From positions 41,111,631 through 41,175,630 of the forward strand of contig CM055102.1 of assembly GCA_029204225.1 (NCBI GenBank): 64,000 nt of DNA, written 5' to 3'. Each line of letters begins with the position of its first letter. The first letter of the stretch is position 1. This DNA is from Diphasiastrum complanatum (lineage: Eukaryota; Streptophyta; Lycopodiopsida; Lycopodiales; Lycopodiaceae). The notes beneath the pieces were generated by a model. That model searched no databases, was not told the DNA's origin, and saw only the letters and a list, made by a program, of their open reading frames with translations. Positions 1 through 11,362 of the stretch are shown piece by piece. Both the position numbers and the translations under genes were made by a program.

Positions 1-265
1 GGAAAGTTCTTGTTTATATCTAATCTTGAAAACAACAAAAAATTGGAAGGAGAAGGCTCAAAGTTTTGTACAAAAGATCAAAAAATTCAGAATTGAATTT
101 TTTCGACCGAAGCCTATTTTGCGACCCAATGTTAATCCCATCAAAGAGAGATTTTCTGACCTTGGATTGAGGTGGAAAATATTCGGACGTCTTTGACCCT
201 GGATCAGATTGGGTCTAATTTATCCGGACATCTTCGACCCTGGATCGGATCGGATCAGGTCTAAT

Positions 266-331
266 AAATCCAACCCTTTGTAAATTATCCGACCCTTTGT
301 ATAAATCCAACCCTTTGTATAAATCCGACCC
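266..331. repeat. short tandem repeat, about 20-bp period
   Basis: Four adjacent copies of a unit reading roughly TCCRACCCTTTGTAAA, with alternating 'ccaaccc' and 'ccgaccc' variants. The preceding 90 bases hold looser relatives (TCTTTGACCCTGGATC). No coding potential is seen. Confidence 0.7.
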
Positions 332-367
332 ACATACTGTCAAAATAACGGCTACCTTCTGTGGGAC

Positions 368-777
368 TGTAAGTAAATTAACTTAGGATTCCAATGCACT
401 GATCATCTAACATCCAGTGGAGTCAACACCCTTACAGGCATCTTTTGTAACAATGTACAAGGATTATTTTGTAATGATGATTAGTGGTGAAGTAAGTTTA
501 GAATCAACTAATTATAGTTGCTGTATTCCAATATTCTGCAATCAACGATTTTCAATTGAAGCTTGGTATTTGCGCCCAGCTTCACACTCTTGTACTCACA
601 CATTTGATATCAGTTAGAGTGCATCGTTCCACTACTACTCTGTTCTACTACTCTGTTCTACTGTTGCATTGTTCGATCCATCTTGAACTCTCTTGTTGAT
701 AATTGCTGCACTTTCGATCCATCATCACCTGCTCCACTTCACCACATTTCCATTGATTTCTGACATGGTATCTGAGC
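368..777 (+). mobile_element. LTR end with primer-binding site (remnant)
   Basis: The segment ends in TTTCTGACA followed directly by TGGTATCTGAGC at 766-777, which resembles the initiator-Met tRNA primer site of plant LTR elements (TGGTATCAGAGC). A second near match, TGGTATTAGAGC, lies at 838-849. The upstream 5' end of the LTR is uncertain; TGTAAG at 368 is only a candidate. No gag follows on this strand: from 955 on, the coding signal is a minus-strand gypsy gag. This is therefore a solo or broken LTR next to another element. Confidence 0.4.
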
Positions 778-954
778 ATCTGTTTCTATCAGAACTCTAC
801 TATTCTGATATCATCTCGATTTCTCTAATTTCCTACATGGTATTAGAGCTCAGCTCTCTGATCCTATAGATTTACAACAACTATTCCCCTTAGCAACACC
901 GATATTCATCAAAATCATGGGAATATGAGGTATTTCTTGAATCTCTTCAAGTTA

Positions 955-2600
955 TCACTGTTCATCTTGTACGTCGTCGGACAGCTGAAAACTTCTATGG
1001 ATATAGCCTTTAAGACTTGTGAAGTATTTGATGGCACTACGGAATGGCATTGTGATTTGAGCTTGAAGGAATTCTGAGAAATCTTCTAATCCTTGTAGGG
1101 GTTGCTCTTGTGTGAGGGTTGGAGCATGTAACGGACTATCGATTTTTGCTTCTTCCCACAATAACTCATCTCGTATATCATGGTATCGCCTTTGTTCCAC
1201 TAGTGGATCTGGGTAATCTCTAGGTATTGTGGAAGTTTTGGAACTCCCCCTATGTTCAATAGCTGTATTTTCTGGAGTGGTTGGATACTCATCTCCTTGA
1301 CAGGAGCATGAGGGATCTTCACGATAATGTTTATAACTTCCAGAGGTGGATGTGTTGTCGGTATGATATGAATGATCAAAGGAATCATCAACAAAATGTG
1401 TTTGAATTGGTGTTTTAGTAGGTCGATTTTGTTGATTACCTCTCTTAGGTGGTCCCCTTGGAGGTGGACCCAATAGCGCTAGTTGAGGTAGGTATGGCGG
1501 TGGGTTTTTCCTAGGTAGCTCCTGAATTTGTACCGATGGATTGTTTCATAGATGATATTGATTATGTGGAGGTCTGGAAACAAATTCAGGCCTAGGAGGC
1601 TAATAGTGTCCTCATGTGTGTTCTCGATGGTGGTATCATGGATTGTAGTAGCAATAAAATGATGAATGGCCCATGAAATCACAAATTTCACATTTGATCA
1701 AGGAATTGTCAGAAACTCGTTGATAGGATGGGCATTCATCACCAGTGTGTGCACCTCAGCAATGAGAGCACCAGGTGTTTTCTTGTCTATGGTGTACCTG
1801 ACCGGGGGTAGCTGACCAAACATTGAGCTTTGTATAGACTTCAATGTATTTTAAAACTCTTTGGTGAGTTTTTTCATCTGCATTTGGTGTTGCTGATTTA
1901 GCAATTCTATTTGTGATTTCCAAAGCTGATCCCGAGTGTCCTTAGTCGGCTTTGATTCATGGACAACACGATGTGCTCTCTGTTCTCTAGGATCTTCAAC
2001 ATCTGATCTCTCATCTTCTTCTCGGATGGCATTAGACATGGCTATCTTCAAGGACGTGCAATCATCATTGGATCTTAGCTCAAACCTAATCCATATGGAA
2101 AGTCTGAGTAAGAACCAGATGATGAGCATGTTCTCGATTGGCTGCTCCTATACTTGACTCTTGAGATGTTTGAAATGCTCAATGTAGTCTCGTACTTTTT
2201 CGTCCTTTATCATCTTGATATTACTTAGTTTGACAAAGGGACTTTCAATCAAATGAAACAATTTGAAACATTTGATGAAGGAGCCTTTCAGGATAGACCA
2301 ATCAAGTTTATCTTCACGATCAAGATTGAAAAGCCATTCTCATGCTCGATCGATCATGCTCATTGAGAAAAGTTGGACCATTGCTTCATTAGATGTTTCA
2401 CCATAAACGTCTCAAGCATTCTCAAAGACTTGTAGAAATCTCTGAGGATCCGAGTTACCATCATACTTGGGGAGATATTTTACAATACGAAGTCCATGGT
2501 TGGCAAAAGCTCCATTGAGGTGAGCTCCTACGTGTGATGACTCAACAACATGAAAATGTGCTTGGTCGTAAGAAATTTCGGCTCATGTAGGTTCCCATAT
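955..2600 (-). pseudogene. gag: Ty3/gypsy-type gag polyprotein, decayed
   Basis: Read on the minus strand, about 2540 to 2100 gives a Retrotrans_gag-like core: LPKYDGNSDPQRFLQVFENA, then a stop, then EWLFNLD...DWSILKGSFIKCFKLFH. This is the matrix/capsid-like region that packages element RNA. A charged, Gln-rich stretch follows near 1850-2100. Two zinc knuckles come next: CSHC-stop-GAHTGDEC near 1740-1780 and CEICDFMGHSSFYC near 1640-1690. The Pro-rich segment GPPPRGPPKRGNQQ and an acidic tail end at 955. At least four in-frame stops break the frame, so it cannot make an intact Gag. No protease, RT or integrase follows within the window. Family assignment rests on the gag core and the paired knuckles. 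Confidence 0.7.
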
Positions 2601-2949
2601 CTCAAATGGGTTTGTGTACTTGTGATTTGAGTCGGGAGAACCTAGTATTTCTGACTTGCTCAGATATGGGTGACACTATATCTGGTGGATAGTCTTCTGT
2701 GGAATGGGGATCATAATGACCATTTGGAATGTCTGGACTATCTTGGTGGTGTTGTGTTTGGTTGTTTTTTTTTTCTTTTGTTTTTTCTATAAATAAGACT
2801 CTGAATGTAAACTTAGGATAAGGTATAGTGCTCAGAGTTTGGTGAGTGGTGTGTAACCAAATTGCACAGTATTCAAGTGAGGGGTAGTGCAAAAACTCTT
2901 GGCCTATATCTATGTAAAAAGGCTTAGTACAAGTCTAGTCAAAGACTTA

Positions 2950-3625
2950 GTTGACTTTCAAGGTAGGTACTTGACTCGGTCGAGATGTCAAGTCCTAAAG
3001 GCTTGGTCGAGACTTGATGTTAGGACTCGGTCAAGATTTTCGCGTAAGGACTCAGTTTAGAATGGAAATGTGGACTCAGTCGAGATGGGATATTTAGGGC
3101 TCGGTCGAGATGATAAGTCACAACTCGGTCGAGATTGGATACTCAAGACTCGGTTGAGATGGTAAGTCACAACTCAGTCGAGATTGAATACTCTGGACTC
3201 GGTTGAGATGGGATATTCAGGACTCGGTCGAGATGGTAAGCCATGACTCGGTCGAGATTGGATACTCAAGACTCGGTCGAGATGGTAAGTCATGACCTGG
3301 TTGATATTGGATACTCTAGACTCGGTCGAAATGATAAGTCACGACACGGTCAAGATTGCATGTTTAGGGTCCAATCGAGATTTCAAGGTTCGAGAACGTA
3401 TGTTCTGGACTCGATTGAGATGGTAAGTCAAGACTCGGTCGAGAACTCAAGTATAGGAGTCAGTTGAGATACAATGGGTTTATGAAGACGAGGTTGAAAT
3501 GTGATGTGGGACTTGGCTCGGTCTAGCTATGAAGTGTTTGGACTCAGCCAGGGTTGTAACTTCAAGACTTAGGCGAGGACGGAGGCGAAAACTCGGTCAA
3601 AACGAGAGTGACGGACTCGATCGAC
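2950..3625. repeat. 49-bp higher-order minisatellite
   Basis: The core RACTCGGTCGAGATKG recurs with starts near 3122, 3147, 3171, 3196, 3221, 3245, 3270, 3294, 3319 and 3343. Spacing alternates 25 and 24 bases, so the true unit is a 49-bp dimer. One half continues GGTAAGTCAC and the other TGGATACTCAAG. Divergent copies extend left to about 2950 and right to about 3620. Each core holds CTCG-GT-CGAG, a 4-bp inverted repeat containing a CpG. ORFs across it are repeat artefacts. Confidence 0.85.
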
Positions 3626-3883
3626 ACATGGAGCGTGAACTTTCAAGAATGGTTTGGGGCTCACAGAGAATGCATTTTTGATTGTTTGTGGTGGTGTTCA
3701 GGTGGGAATGGTGCCAAATATTCACTGATTCCTTCAATCAGTATATCGAAACTGAGTATCCTAAAATTTACTTGCTTTATAATACCTTTTACTTTAGGAT
3801 TTTATACAACTTTGTTTTCACCTATTATTCTATAAAATGAAAGGGTTCAAAGAGTTTGGTCTTGACTTGTCAAGAGGGACTAT

Positions 3884-4138
3884 GTGAAATCTTTTTACTC
3901 TCTCTCTTGTCAATAATCAGATGAGCATTATCAATCAATCACCATAAGCAATCACCACAAGAAAGAGGAAGAACACACCATCACACAATTACACTGAATA
4001 ATGAAGAGTACAATAAACTCTGAATATAAGAGAGAAAACTAGTAGTTGACTATAGACTAGCCTACAACTACTTATAGTTGGTAACAGATGTCAATAGTAA
4101 ATCGGAAACAATAATAAGTTTATCATTGGTTTCTAACA
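3884..4138 (-). repeat. 3' LTR of the minus-strand copia element
   Basis: On the minus strand the purine tract ATTGAGAGAGAT is followed by TGTTAGAAACC, the usual copia junction of polypurine tract and LTR start (T at 4138). A plausible LTR end in TTTCACA lies at 3884, giving about 255 bp. The matching 5' LTR was not found, so the right edge is fixed but the left edge is an estimate. Confidence 0.5.
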
Positions 4139-4204
4139 ATCTCTCTCAATGATAAAATTACATTCTTCTATTCCTAATAAAGTACAAATTTTTCCAAATT
4201 TACA

Positions 4205-5173
4205 TCAACCTAATAACTTAGTAAAAATACCTGCCACTTGATCTTCAGATTTACAGAAAACAAGATCAATAGTTTCAAAAGGAATTTTCTCTCGAACAAA
4301 GTAATAATGTATTTTGATGTGCTTGGTTCGAGCATGTAGAACTAGATTTTTGGCAAGGTGAATGTAGCTTTGGTTGTTGCAAGAGATAGTAGTTGCATCC
4401 ACTTGTGGTTGACCTAAATCAACAAGCAATCTTCGTAACCATACTGCTTCCTGTGTAGCATTGCTAAGTGCATGATATTCATTATCAGTTGAAGATAAGA
4501 CTAATGTAAATTGTTTTTTGCTGCTCCATGAAACTGCAGCTATAACATAATTGAATGTATGACCACTGGTAGATATTCTATAATCAATATTATCTGTCCA
4601 ATTGGCATCTGTGTAATCTACCGCCATTGGCGCTTCAGATTGATCATACTTCAAACCAAAATTTAATGTCCCTCGAATGTACCCGAGAATATGTTTAGTA
4701 GACTTCCAGTGTGCTTGACTAGAATCTTGCATAAATTGACTAACAACATCAACATAATAAGATATATCAGGTCGTGTGTATGTCAAATAGATCAAACTAC
4801 CCTTATAAAAAAAATCTCGTGCATATTTGCTTTGTGTAAGAAAGACAACATCTTTCTTTTGCCATACTTCAATGCCAAGACAATAATGCATCAATCCTAG
4901 ATTGCTCATGTCAAAAGCATTGGAAAGATTTGATTTGATTTCATCGATTAAGCTCTCATTACTTCCTGTAATAATGAAATTATCCATGTACAAAACAATG
5001 AGCACTATATTTGAATCTTGTTTTAGAATGTAAAGATTAGGATAAACATTACTCTTTACCATTCCCCTTTGCTTGAAGTGTTAATCAATGCAAGAGTACC
5101 ATGCCCATGGTGCTTGCTTCAATCCATAAATAGCTTTGTTGAGCTTACAAACAAGATGATCTCTCCCTGGCTC
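4205..5173 (-). pseudogene. pol: copia RT C-terminus and RNase H
   Basis: Reads KAIYGLKQAPWAWYSCID, then the palm segment VLIVLYMDNFIITG and the segment NLGLMHYCLGIEVW. RNase H follows (TDANWTDNIDYRISTSG, SSTDNEYHALSNATQEAVWLRRLL, KHIKIHYYFVREKI) and ends in FTKLLG. This enzyme would copy element RNA into DNA and remove the template. The catalytic YVDD is replaced by YMDN, and a stop separates the KQAP segment (before 5062) from the rest. Part of the thumb/connection is also missing (KYARDFFYKGSLIYL joins two motifs too closely). It is inactive. Confidence 0.85.
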
Positions 5174-5174
5174 A

Positions 5175-5631
5175 GTTACACCAGGTTGGTGAGCATGAAA
5201 AGCCCATCGGTATGCCACGTACCTATCTCCAGGTTTTCTTCTCTAATTTGACGATGCATTTATCAATCAGAAAATCATTCCATTGGTAGAGTAAAATTAT
5301 ATCAAGAGTGTGCCAGTCATGTGATTGTTTTTTTATCCCATGACCATTTGAATAATTTGCATGCTTGATTCCATTTATAATATAGTTTATCATGTTTGGA
5401 ATGTTTAAAGGCATATTTTATTGCCTTTTTCATAACAGTTTTCAATACTTCTAGACCATTTAAGGGTATTTTCTCGTAACATTTTGAAATATCTACAACC
5501 CAAATATTGGTAATCAAAGGTGATATATTTAGATAGAAATCCATAGATGACTCACATTGCCAGTGTAGAATGGTATTTGCTCTTAGAATACTCCTATATG
5601 TATTTGCCTTAAGGCCTGCACCCTTTATAAG
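5175..5631 (-). pseudogene. fragment of a non-copia reverse transcriptase inserted in the copia RT
   Basis: This block interrupts the copia RT between EVYLVQ...FVF and VTEPGRDHLVCKLNK, two segments that are normally adjacent. Read on the minus strand it carries WVVDISKCYEKIPLNG, which looks like an RT motif A region with the catalytic Asp in a DISKCYE context. About 60 residues later comes HDWHTLDIILLYQWNDFLI. After KTWR and a stop comes GIPMGFSCSPTWCN, the GxPxGxxxSP signature of RT motif B. Copia enzymes do not carry this motif. The YxDD palm motif is not included. I do not recognise the family with certainty: it is neither copia, gypsy nor the LINE family of this window. Confidence 0.6.
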
Positions 5632-6790
5632 AAACACAAATCATTGATATTGTACTAAATACACCTCTTCATCCAGCACTCCATTAAGAAAAGTAGATTT
5701 AATGTCCATTTACTGGATCTTCCAACCATAGAAAGCAGAAATAACAATGATAGAATGTATAGTTACCATCTTAGCTACGGGTGTGAAGGTTTTCTCAAAA
5801 TCAATACCTTCCTGCTACTCAAATTCTCTCGCAACCAACCGTGCTTTGTACTTGTTGAGTTGCCCATCTGCTCCATATTTTGCATGCCACTCCTTGTGCT
5901 CCTTTGCTTCATCAAAGGTTTTTGGTTCTTGAGCCTTGAGCATGGAATCCATTAGGGCTAGATTCATCTCTAATCTTGTAGGAGGTTTTTGATTTCTGCT
6001 TGACCTTCTAAGCTCTTCCTGTTCGCTATATTCAGGAGTATCTCCCTTCTTAGCATCACCTGTGACTGATAATTACCATTTAGGTACTCTCTTAGAAATT
6101 TCAGCATCAAACGTGCCTTTGTCCATTGAATGTTCCACGAAATCCACTTGCCTCTTGACCTGTACTTTTTCTCCCTCATCAAAAGGTTTGGTGATTACTT
6201 CAGATTGTTCACCTAGACCCATCTCATCAAATGTAGCATTCTTAGAAATCACAAGCTTCTGTGCATTTGTGTCATACATCCTGTATGCCTTGGCCTTCTC
6301 ATCATATCCAAGGAAAATATGCCTAACAGCCTTTGCATCCAATTTCCTTACTTTTTCATCAGGAATATGAGCATAAGCATCACAACCAAATACTCTCAAA
6401 TGAGAAATATTAGGTTTCTTTCCAGTAAAAGCTTCATGAGGTGTCTTACCTTCCACAGATTTTGCATAGATGTGTGTAGCTGTGCTGCAAGATTCTGCCC
6501 AAAAAGTGTTTGGCAAACCCTTGCTTTTGAGCATTGCCCTGGCCATCTCAACAATGGATCTGCTCTTTCATTCTGCAACTCCATTTTGCTGTGGTGAATA
6601 AGGTGTTGTACTCATATATGGATCCTGTCATAAATGAATATATTGCTGCCTATGCAGCTCAAACTTAGCGTCAAGACTAAAGAAATTACGGCTCTACCTC
6701 TTGATCCTTTGATCTTTGCAAAAATCAATAAATTATGTCGAAAAGTACTCACCACCTCCATTAGATCTCAAAGTCCTGATGTAACATCTT
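5632..6790 (-). pseudogene. pol: copia integrase C-terminus and RT N-terminus
   Basis: From 6790 downward: LRSNGGGEYFS and FCKDQRIKR, then PYSPQQNGVAE, and MARAMLKSKGLPNTFWAES continuing to HLRVFGCDAYAHIPDEKVRKLDAKAVRHIFLGY, the integrase C-terminal region of copia. The linker ISKRVPKW leads to the RT start (KYGADGQLNKYKARLVA, then MDIKSTFLNGVLDEEVYLVQ). Stops occur in AE-stop-KSRSIVE and before MDIK. The zinc-binding HHCC domain is missing because the element is cut at about 6790. Confidence 0.8.
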
Positions 6791-7294
6791 GTTTGCTTTT
6801 CAACGGGGGATGTTTTTTGGCGAGCTTTTTATGGCGAGCTTTTTCGTGTTTCAAGCGAGCTTTTCCGACACCTATTCTAGCACCCTAATTGCCATCACTG
6901 GGACTCAAATGTCATTGTTTAACAGGACAAGCCATAATCACACAACAATTGATCCCATTGGTGTGGATAGAGAAAGGGAACCTACAAAATTGAAACTCAG
7001 CTTAATTTTATACTAAGTGCAAAGTCAAGTCACTTCTTACACTAGGTAATTTCATGAGGAATTTTCTTTTAAATGCATGAAAGTAAAATCCGTTGATGTC
7101 TTTTTTCTAGAAATCTCTTGGGTTTACATGTTTGTATTTAGTGGGTCATTACATGCATGCAGAAGAACTAAAGATGATTATATATGCAAGAAGCCATGAT
7201 TTGTACCTATGTGATTTTAGATGGGAATTAGAAATAGCCCTAATCGTATATGACTTCTTAAGCACTCTTTTTTTATTGTATATTTTCAATGAAG
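6791..7294. other. no gene recognised
   Basis: AT-rich sequence between the truncated copia and the NPF exon remnant. It contains a small direct repeat (GCGAGCTTTTT near 6820-6850). No domain or splice pattern is recognisable. Confidence 0.5.
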
Positions 7295-7409
7295 CCATTT
7301 GGACGAAGTTGGTTATGCCTATATCACTCCTCTTAGTGGTGCGTTTTTTGCTGATGCATATTGGGGTCATTTTTGGACTATAGCAATTTTTTGTGGCATA
7401 TATTGCCTT
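7295..7409 (+). pseudogene. exon remnant of an NPF (NRT1/PTR) transporter
   Basis: One frame reads [20 protein letters not shown] followed by [16 protein letters not shown]. This matches the early part of plant NPF/PTR proton-coupled nitrate and peptide transporters (consensus TPL.GA..ADAY.GR.WTIA.FS.IY), around transmembrane helices 2-3. It is preceded by a possible acceptor (ATGAAG) and followed by a donor-like GTAAGT at 7410. I found no neighbouring NPF exons on either side, so it looks like an isolated exon or captured gene piece. The usual Arg of the GRYW segment is His. Confidence 0.55.
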
Positions 7410-9284
7410 GTAAGTTAGTTCTCGATGTTGCAACTTTTCTAGGATAGTCAAAAAAAAGGGCACAATACTGTAAGGAATATATTGATGACGTAAGGTGTCT
7501 GGTAAATTGCCTTAAAAATGACATGTCTTATGCTCTCGTGTAGAATACTACAAGGTGTATATTAATGGCACGTAAAGTGTCTAGTATATTGCATGTCATG
7601 TAGTCTAGGTTGTGTATGCTCTTTGAAATATTTTTTGTTGTACATAGGGCATAATACTCTTAGCATTAGCAATATCATTGCACTCACTCAAACCTCCAGC
7701 TTGCGCAAACCAAGATGACACTTGCAAAAAAGCATCAACGCTGCCAATTGGAGTGTTCTATTTAGCACTATAATACATGATTGCACTAGAAACTGTAGGA
7801 ATTAAACATTGTGTATCATCGTTTGGAGAGTCAATTTGATGATGAAGAACCTAGTGAAAGAAAGAAAAAGACATTATTTCTTAATTGGTTCTATTTGTCA
7901 ATCAACATGGGAGATATAAGAGTTGTTGTGCCTGGCCATGAGTAAGTCTCAATCATACAATGCCACTCAGATGCACCAACAAGATGAGCCCTCACTTTGC
8001 TGAGCATGCTGGGGTAATCATAAAGGCAAAGAGAGCATTTCTAGCACTTAGCTCCAGTCCCACCATATGTACCATAGCCTAGGCATGATGCGACCTAAAA
8101 TCCAAACTTAAAAATCCCCAATAAAAATTTAGTGCAAATTGTAAATCTGTAAATCCTAAACCCTAACAACTATACCACTAAACCTAAAATACAAAATACA
8201 AAACACAAAACAGTAAAACAGTAAAACAACAAACACTAAACACCAAACATTAAACATTGAACCATAAATAATAATCCCTAGAAAATTTGTTGCAAAAAAA
8301 TCCTAACTCTAGCCTATGTAGTGGGTTTCTAAAAAATCAACAAAAACTTGAGAAAAGCAAAAAGGAGCAAGTTCACACAAATGAATACATGTGGAAAGAA
8401 ACCAAACGCACAAAAAAAAAGTAGTCAAATCCGATGCCTACCATCTATTCTATGCTAATTATAAGAAAAAACTTAACAAAAAACGATATGAAAAAAAAAC
8501 TTTCAAAATATGATCACTAGGCAATCATGCAGCTGATCACACTGACATACCACAAATCATGATGACAAAAAAAAGCAATAGATCCATCCCTTAGCTCATC
8601 CATGTTCTCCATGAAGGTGCACTTTTTCAGCCTCTAAAATTGATAAATGAAAAACACTCGGCCAATAGGGTGTTTATACACATTTTCTAATTTTAAAAAA
8701 AATCTCAATTCGACCCAATATATCAGAACATATTGTACGTTCTGGCCACAAGAGGTCATAACAGTCCTAAGGCAGCTAAGCTTCACATCTACTATGATAT
8801 CTCTTATAGCGCAAGAAATCTAGAGGACTTACGTGCTTTGCCTTTGTTATTCGACAAGAAATGCTATGTTGGATTTACCCTCCAACATTTCATTGCAGTC
8901 ATGGCTCAAAACTAGTGACTCTTACTGATCTTAAAAACTCAATACCTCGATGTGCCATGCTTAGGGACTTTTTGAACCTCATGAAGGATCTTATAGTGGG
9001 GGTCAATAACACTTTGCCCCACTGATCGTCGTCAACACCAGGGAGAAGATCATTGGCATCAAAATCAATTATATTTGAAATTCATCAAGCTCTTTGCTCA
9101 AAATGCAAAGAGTCTCAGCTTCAATGAAATAAAAAAGATCCGATATATCCGATAATGTCAAAAAAGAATTATTATCTATATTATAAGTAGGCAATGTGAT
9201 AAGACATTTATCAGAAGGAGAAAGGGTGTTGGGAGTTCTAGGGCCAATAAACGATGCCCTGTTTCGTGTAGGATCAAAATCTGT
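7410..9284. other. no gene recognised; A/C-rich stretch inside
   Basis: AT-rich DNA. From about 8096 to 8500 the plus strand is strongly depleted in T and G, with many AAAC/ACAAA runs and scattered CCTAAACCC words that recall telomere-like repeats. A 60-codon ORF at 8733-8915 has no recognisable domain. Confidence 0.5.
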
Positions 9285-9354
9285 TATACTCAACATCATT
9301 TTTTGTTTAGATTGACCTCTTAGTACCCTCATACAAAAAATGATGTTGAGTATA
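9285..9354. repeat. perfect 22-bp inverted repeat with 26-base loop
   Basis: The left arm, 9285-9306, starts TATACTCAACATC. Its exact reverse complement is the right arm, 9333-9354, ending GATGTTGAGTATA. The right arm is the first readable part of the copia frame below (KNDVEYR), so the left arm is an inverted duplicate of the truncated end of that element. Confidence 0.9.
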
Positions 9355-11236
9355 GAATTGAAGGAATAGGATGTATTCCATTGAGTGTAGAATCATCAAA
9401 AACTTTGTGTCTCAATGATGTTCTTTATGTATCCAAGGTAACAAAAAATCTCATTAGCGTCAAATTGATGTTGACACGGGTAATCAAGCGAGAGGATGAA
9501 GTGATAGCTAGAGGATCTAGATTTGGGAGGTTGTAAAACTACATTCTAGTGAGAGTGCTAACATTTGTCGTGTTGCTTATAAGACCAAGATTTGTCAAGA
9601 AGATTTATGGCACAAGAGATTGGGCCACCCCAATTTCAAGGCCATGACATCTATGGTCAAAGATGAAAAAGCTTTTGGATTGCCAAAGTCTACGTCAAAG
9701 GAGCTTCAACGTTGTGAAGCTTGTCTTATTGCCAAATCGCATAGAAGGACTTTTCCAAAATCCAACATCAAGACTCATCATCCTTTTGAGCTAGTACACT
9801 CGGATGTTAACTTTTCCTCTTCCAAGAGCAAAGGAGAAACTACTTGTTTTGCAACTTTTATAGATAATTCCACAAGATTTTCTTGGGTGTATCTCTTGTC
9901 TTCCAAATCTATGGTGTTTGATGTCCACCTTAAAATTCAAAGCTTTAGTTAAAAAGCAATTATCTTGTAAATCGATAGCTTTGAGATGTGATTGTGGAGG
10001 GGAGCATACCTCCAACAAATTTAATGACTATTGTAAGCAAGAGGGAATGAGGAGAGAGTCTACTTGATGAAAGAAAAAATAGAACTCTGTGCAAAAGCAT
10101 TAAAGAATACAGGCATCTCTTCCAAACGATTTTTGAAGAGAAGCAATTTCATGTGCTAATTACCTTTGTACTAGACTTCCAAGACTTGCTCTAGGAGGAA
10201 GATCACCATATGAGATGTTGTATAAGAAAAAGCCTAAGGTAGATCACCTTAGGATCTTTGGTCGTATTTGCTTTGTGTTAGAGATTAGAAAAAAAGATGA
10301 TCCTAGTTCTATCAAAGGAGTGATGGTAGCATATAGAATCTTTGTTCCCTCTACAAACAAGATTGTTGTAAGTAGAGATGTGATCTTTCATGAAGATCAA
10401 AAACTCAACTTGGATGAGGCCGAGGTCAACCCTCATGGAAAATCAACAATTATCAATCTTGATGCCAATCAAGATGTATTGAGGTGGTCGAGGCTTGAGG
10501 AGGAGGATCTTCAAGCAATCACACGAAAGAGAACCGTTAGAGAGAGATCCGAACCAAGAAGGCACTTATGTGGAGAAAGTCATGTCCAAAGAGTATGATG
10601 CCTTGATTTCTAACAACACTTGGGAGCTTGTGGATCCACCTATCAACAAGCATGTTATTAGATACAAGTGGGTGTTTCGAGTAAAGTACAACAATGATGG
10701 ATCTATCAACAAATTCAAAGCAAGACTATGTTCAAAGGATATGCTCAAATCCAAGATCTTGACTATGAAGACACTTTTGCACTCGTGGCCAAGATGGTGA
10801 CTATAAAAGTCACTATTTCCATTGTATGCTACTTCAAGTGGAGGATGGTCCAACTCAATGTTTCTAATGCCTTCCTCAATGGCTACCTTGAGGAGGAACT
10901 TTATATGGAGCAACCCGAAGGCTTTATCAAGGAAGGTGAAGAATCCAAAACATGTCTCTTGTCCAAAAGCTTATATGAGCTTAAACAAGCCCCAAGGTCT
11001 TGGTATGCGAGGCCAAACTCATATCTTATCTCACTTGGATTCAATCTAAGTGACTATGATCCCTCTTTGTACATAAAGTTTGTAAATAGCAATCTAGTCA
11101 TTTTCATCACTTAAGTAGATGATATCATCTTGAGTGAAACTTGAAGCTTGTCGATGAAACAAAAAGTGCACTAGGTAGTGAATTTAAGATGCAAGATCTA
11201 GGTGAACTTCACTAGATCTTAGGCCTAGAGATAGAT
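9333..11236 (+). pseudogene. pol: Ty1/copia pol, truncated at both ends
   Basis: The protease C-terminal flap (IEGIGCIPLSVE, LNDVLYVSKVTKNLISV) is followed by the integrase zinc domain (DLWHKRLGHPNF, CEACLIAKSHRR) and the start of the catalytic core (ELVHSDVNFSSSKSKGE, FIDNSTRFSWVYLL). After a frameshifted gap come integrase C-terminal motifs (VDHLRIFGRICF, NKIVVSRDVIFHED). RT reads IRYKWVFRVKYNNDGSINKF, then FLNGYLEEELYMEQPEGF, SLYELKQAPRSWYA and, after a stop, VDDIILS. The motif A Asp is Asn (QLNVSNAFLNG). The element stops at FKMQDLGELH-stop-ILGLEIDL; RNase H and LTRs are gone. Confidence 0.85.
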
Positions 11237-11360
11237 CTATGACAATTATTAGTCGATCTAGATTTGCAAGTGCAGAAAGAGCTCTTATTGGTGCACCAGC
11301 AAAGAAAAGCGTGAACAATAAACTGACAATCAACAATAATAGTGAGTGCAAATTTCTTCT

Positions 11361-11362
<2 letters not shown>

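Larger units (their letters stand above)
3884..6790 (-). mobile_element. Ty1/copia element, 5'-truncated and decayed
   Basis: In minus-strand order it holds part of the integrase (6790 to about 6070), the RT N-terminus (about 6060 to 5632), a foreign RT insert (about 5631 to 5175), the rest of RT plus RNase H (5173 to 4205), a purine tract and an LTR. Gag, protease and the integrase N-terminus are absent; the copia signal stops at about 6790. Stops and frameshifts are scattered through it. An inactive relic. Confidence 0.8.

Noticed and set aside
955-2600. Endogenous pararetrovirus instead of gypsy gag
   Set aside because: Only gag-type core and zinc knuckles are visible. No movement protein, coat protein or RT supports a viral origin.
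2950-3625. Regular repeats resembling a CRISPR array
   Set aside because: The units are directly adjacent with no unique spacers, and the genome is clearly eukaryotic.
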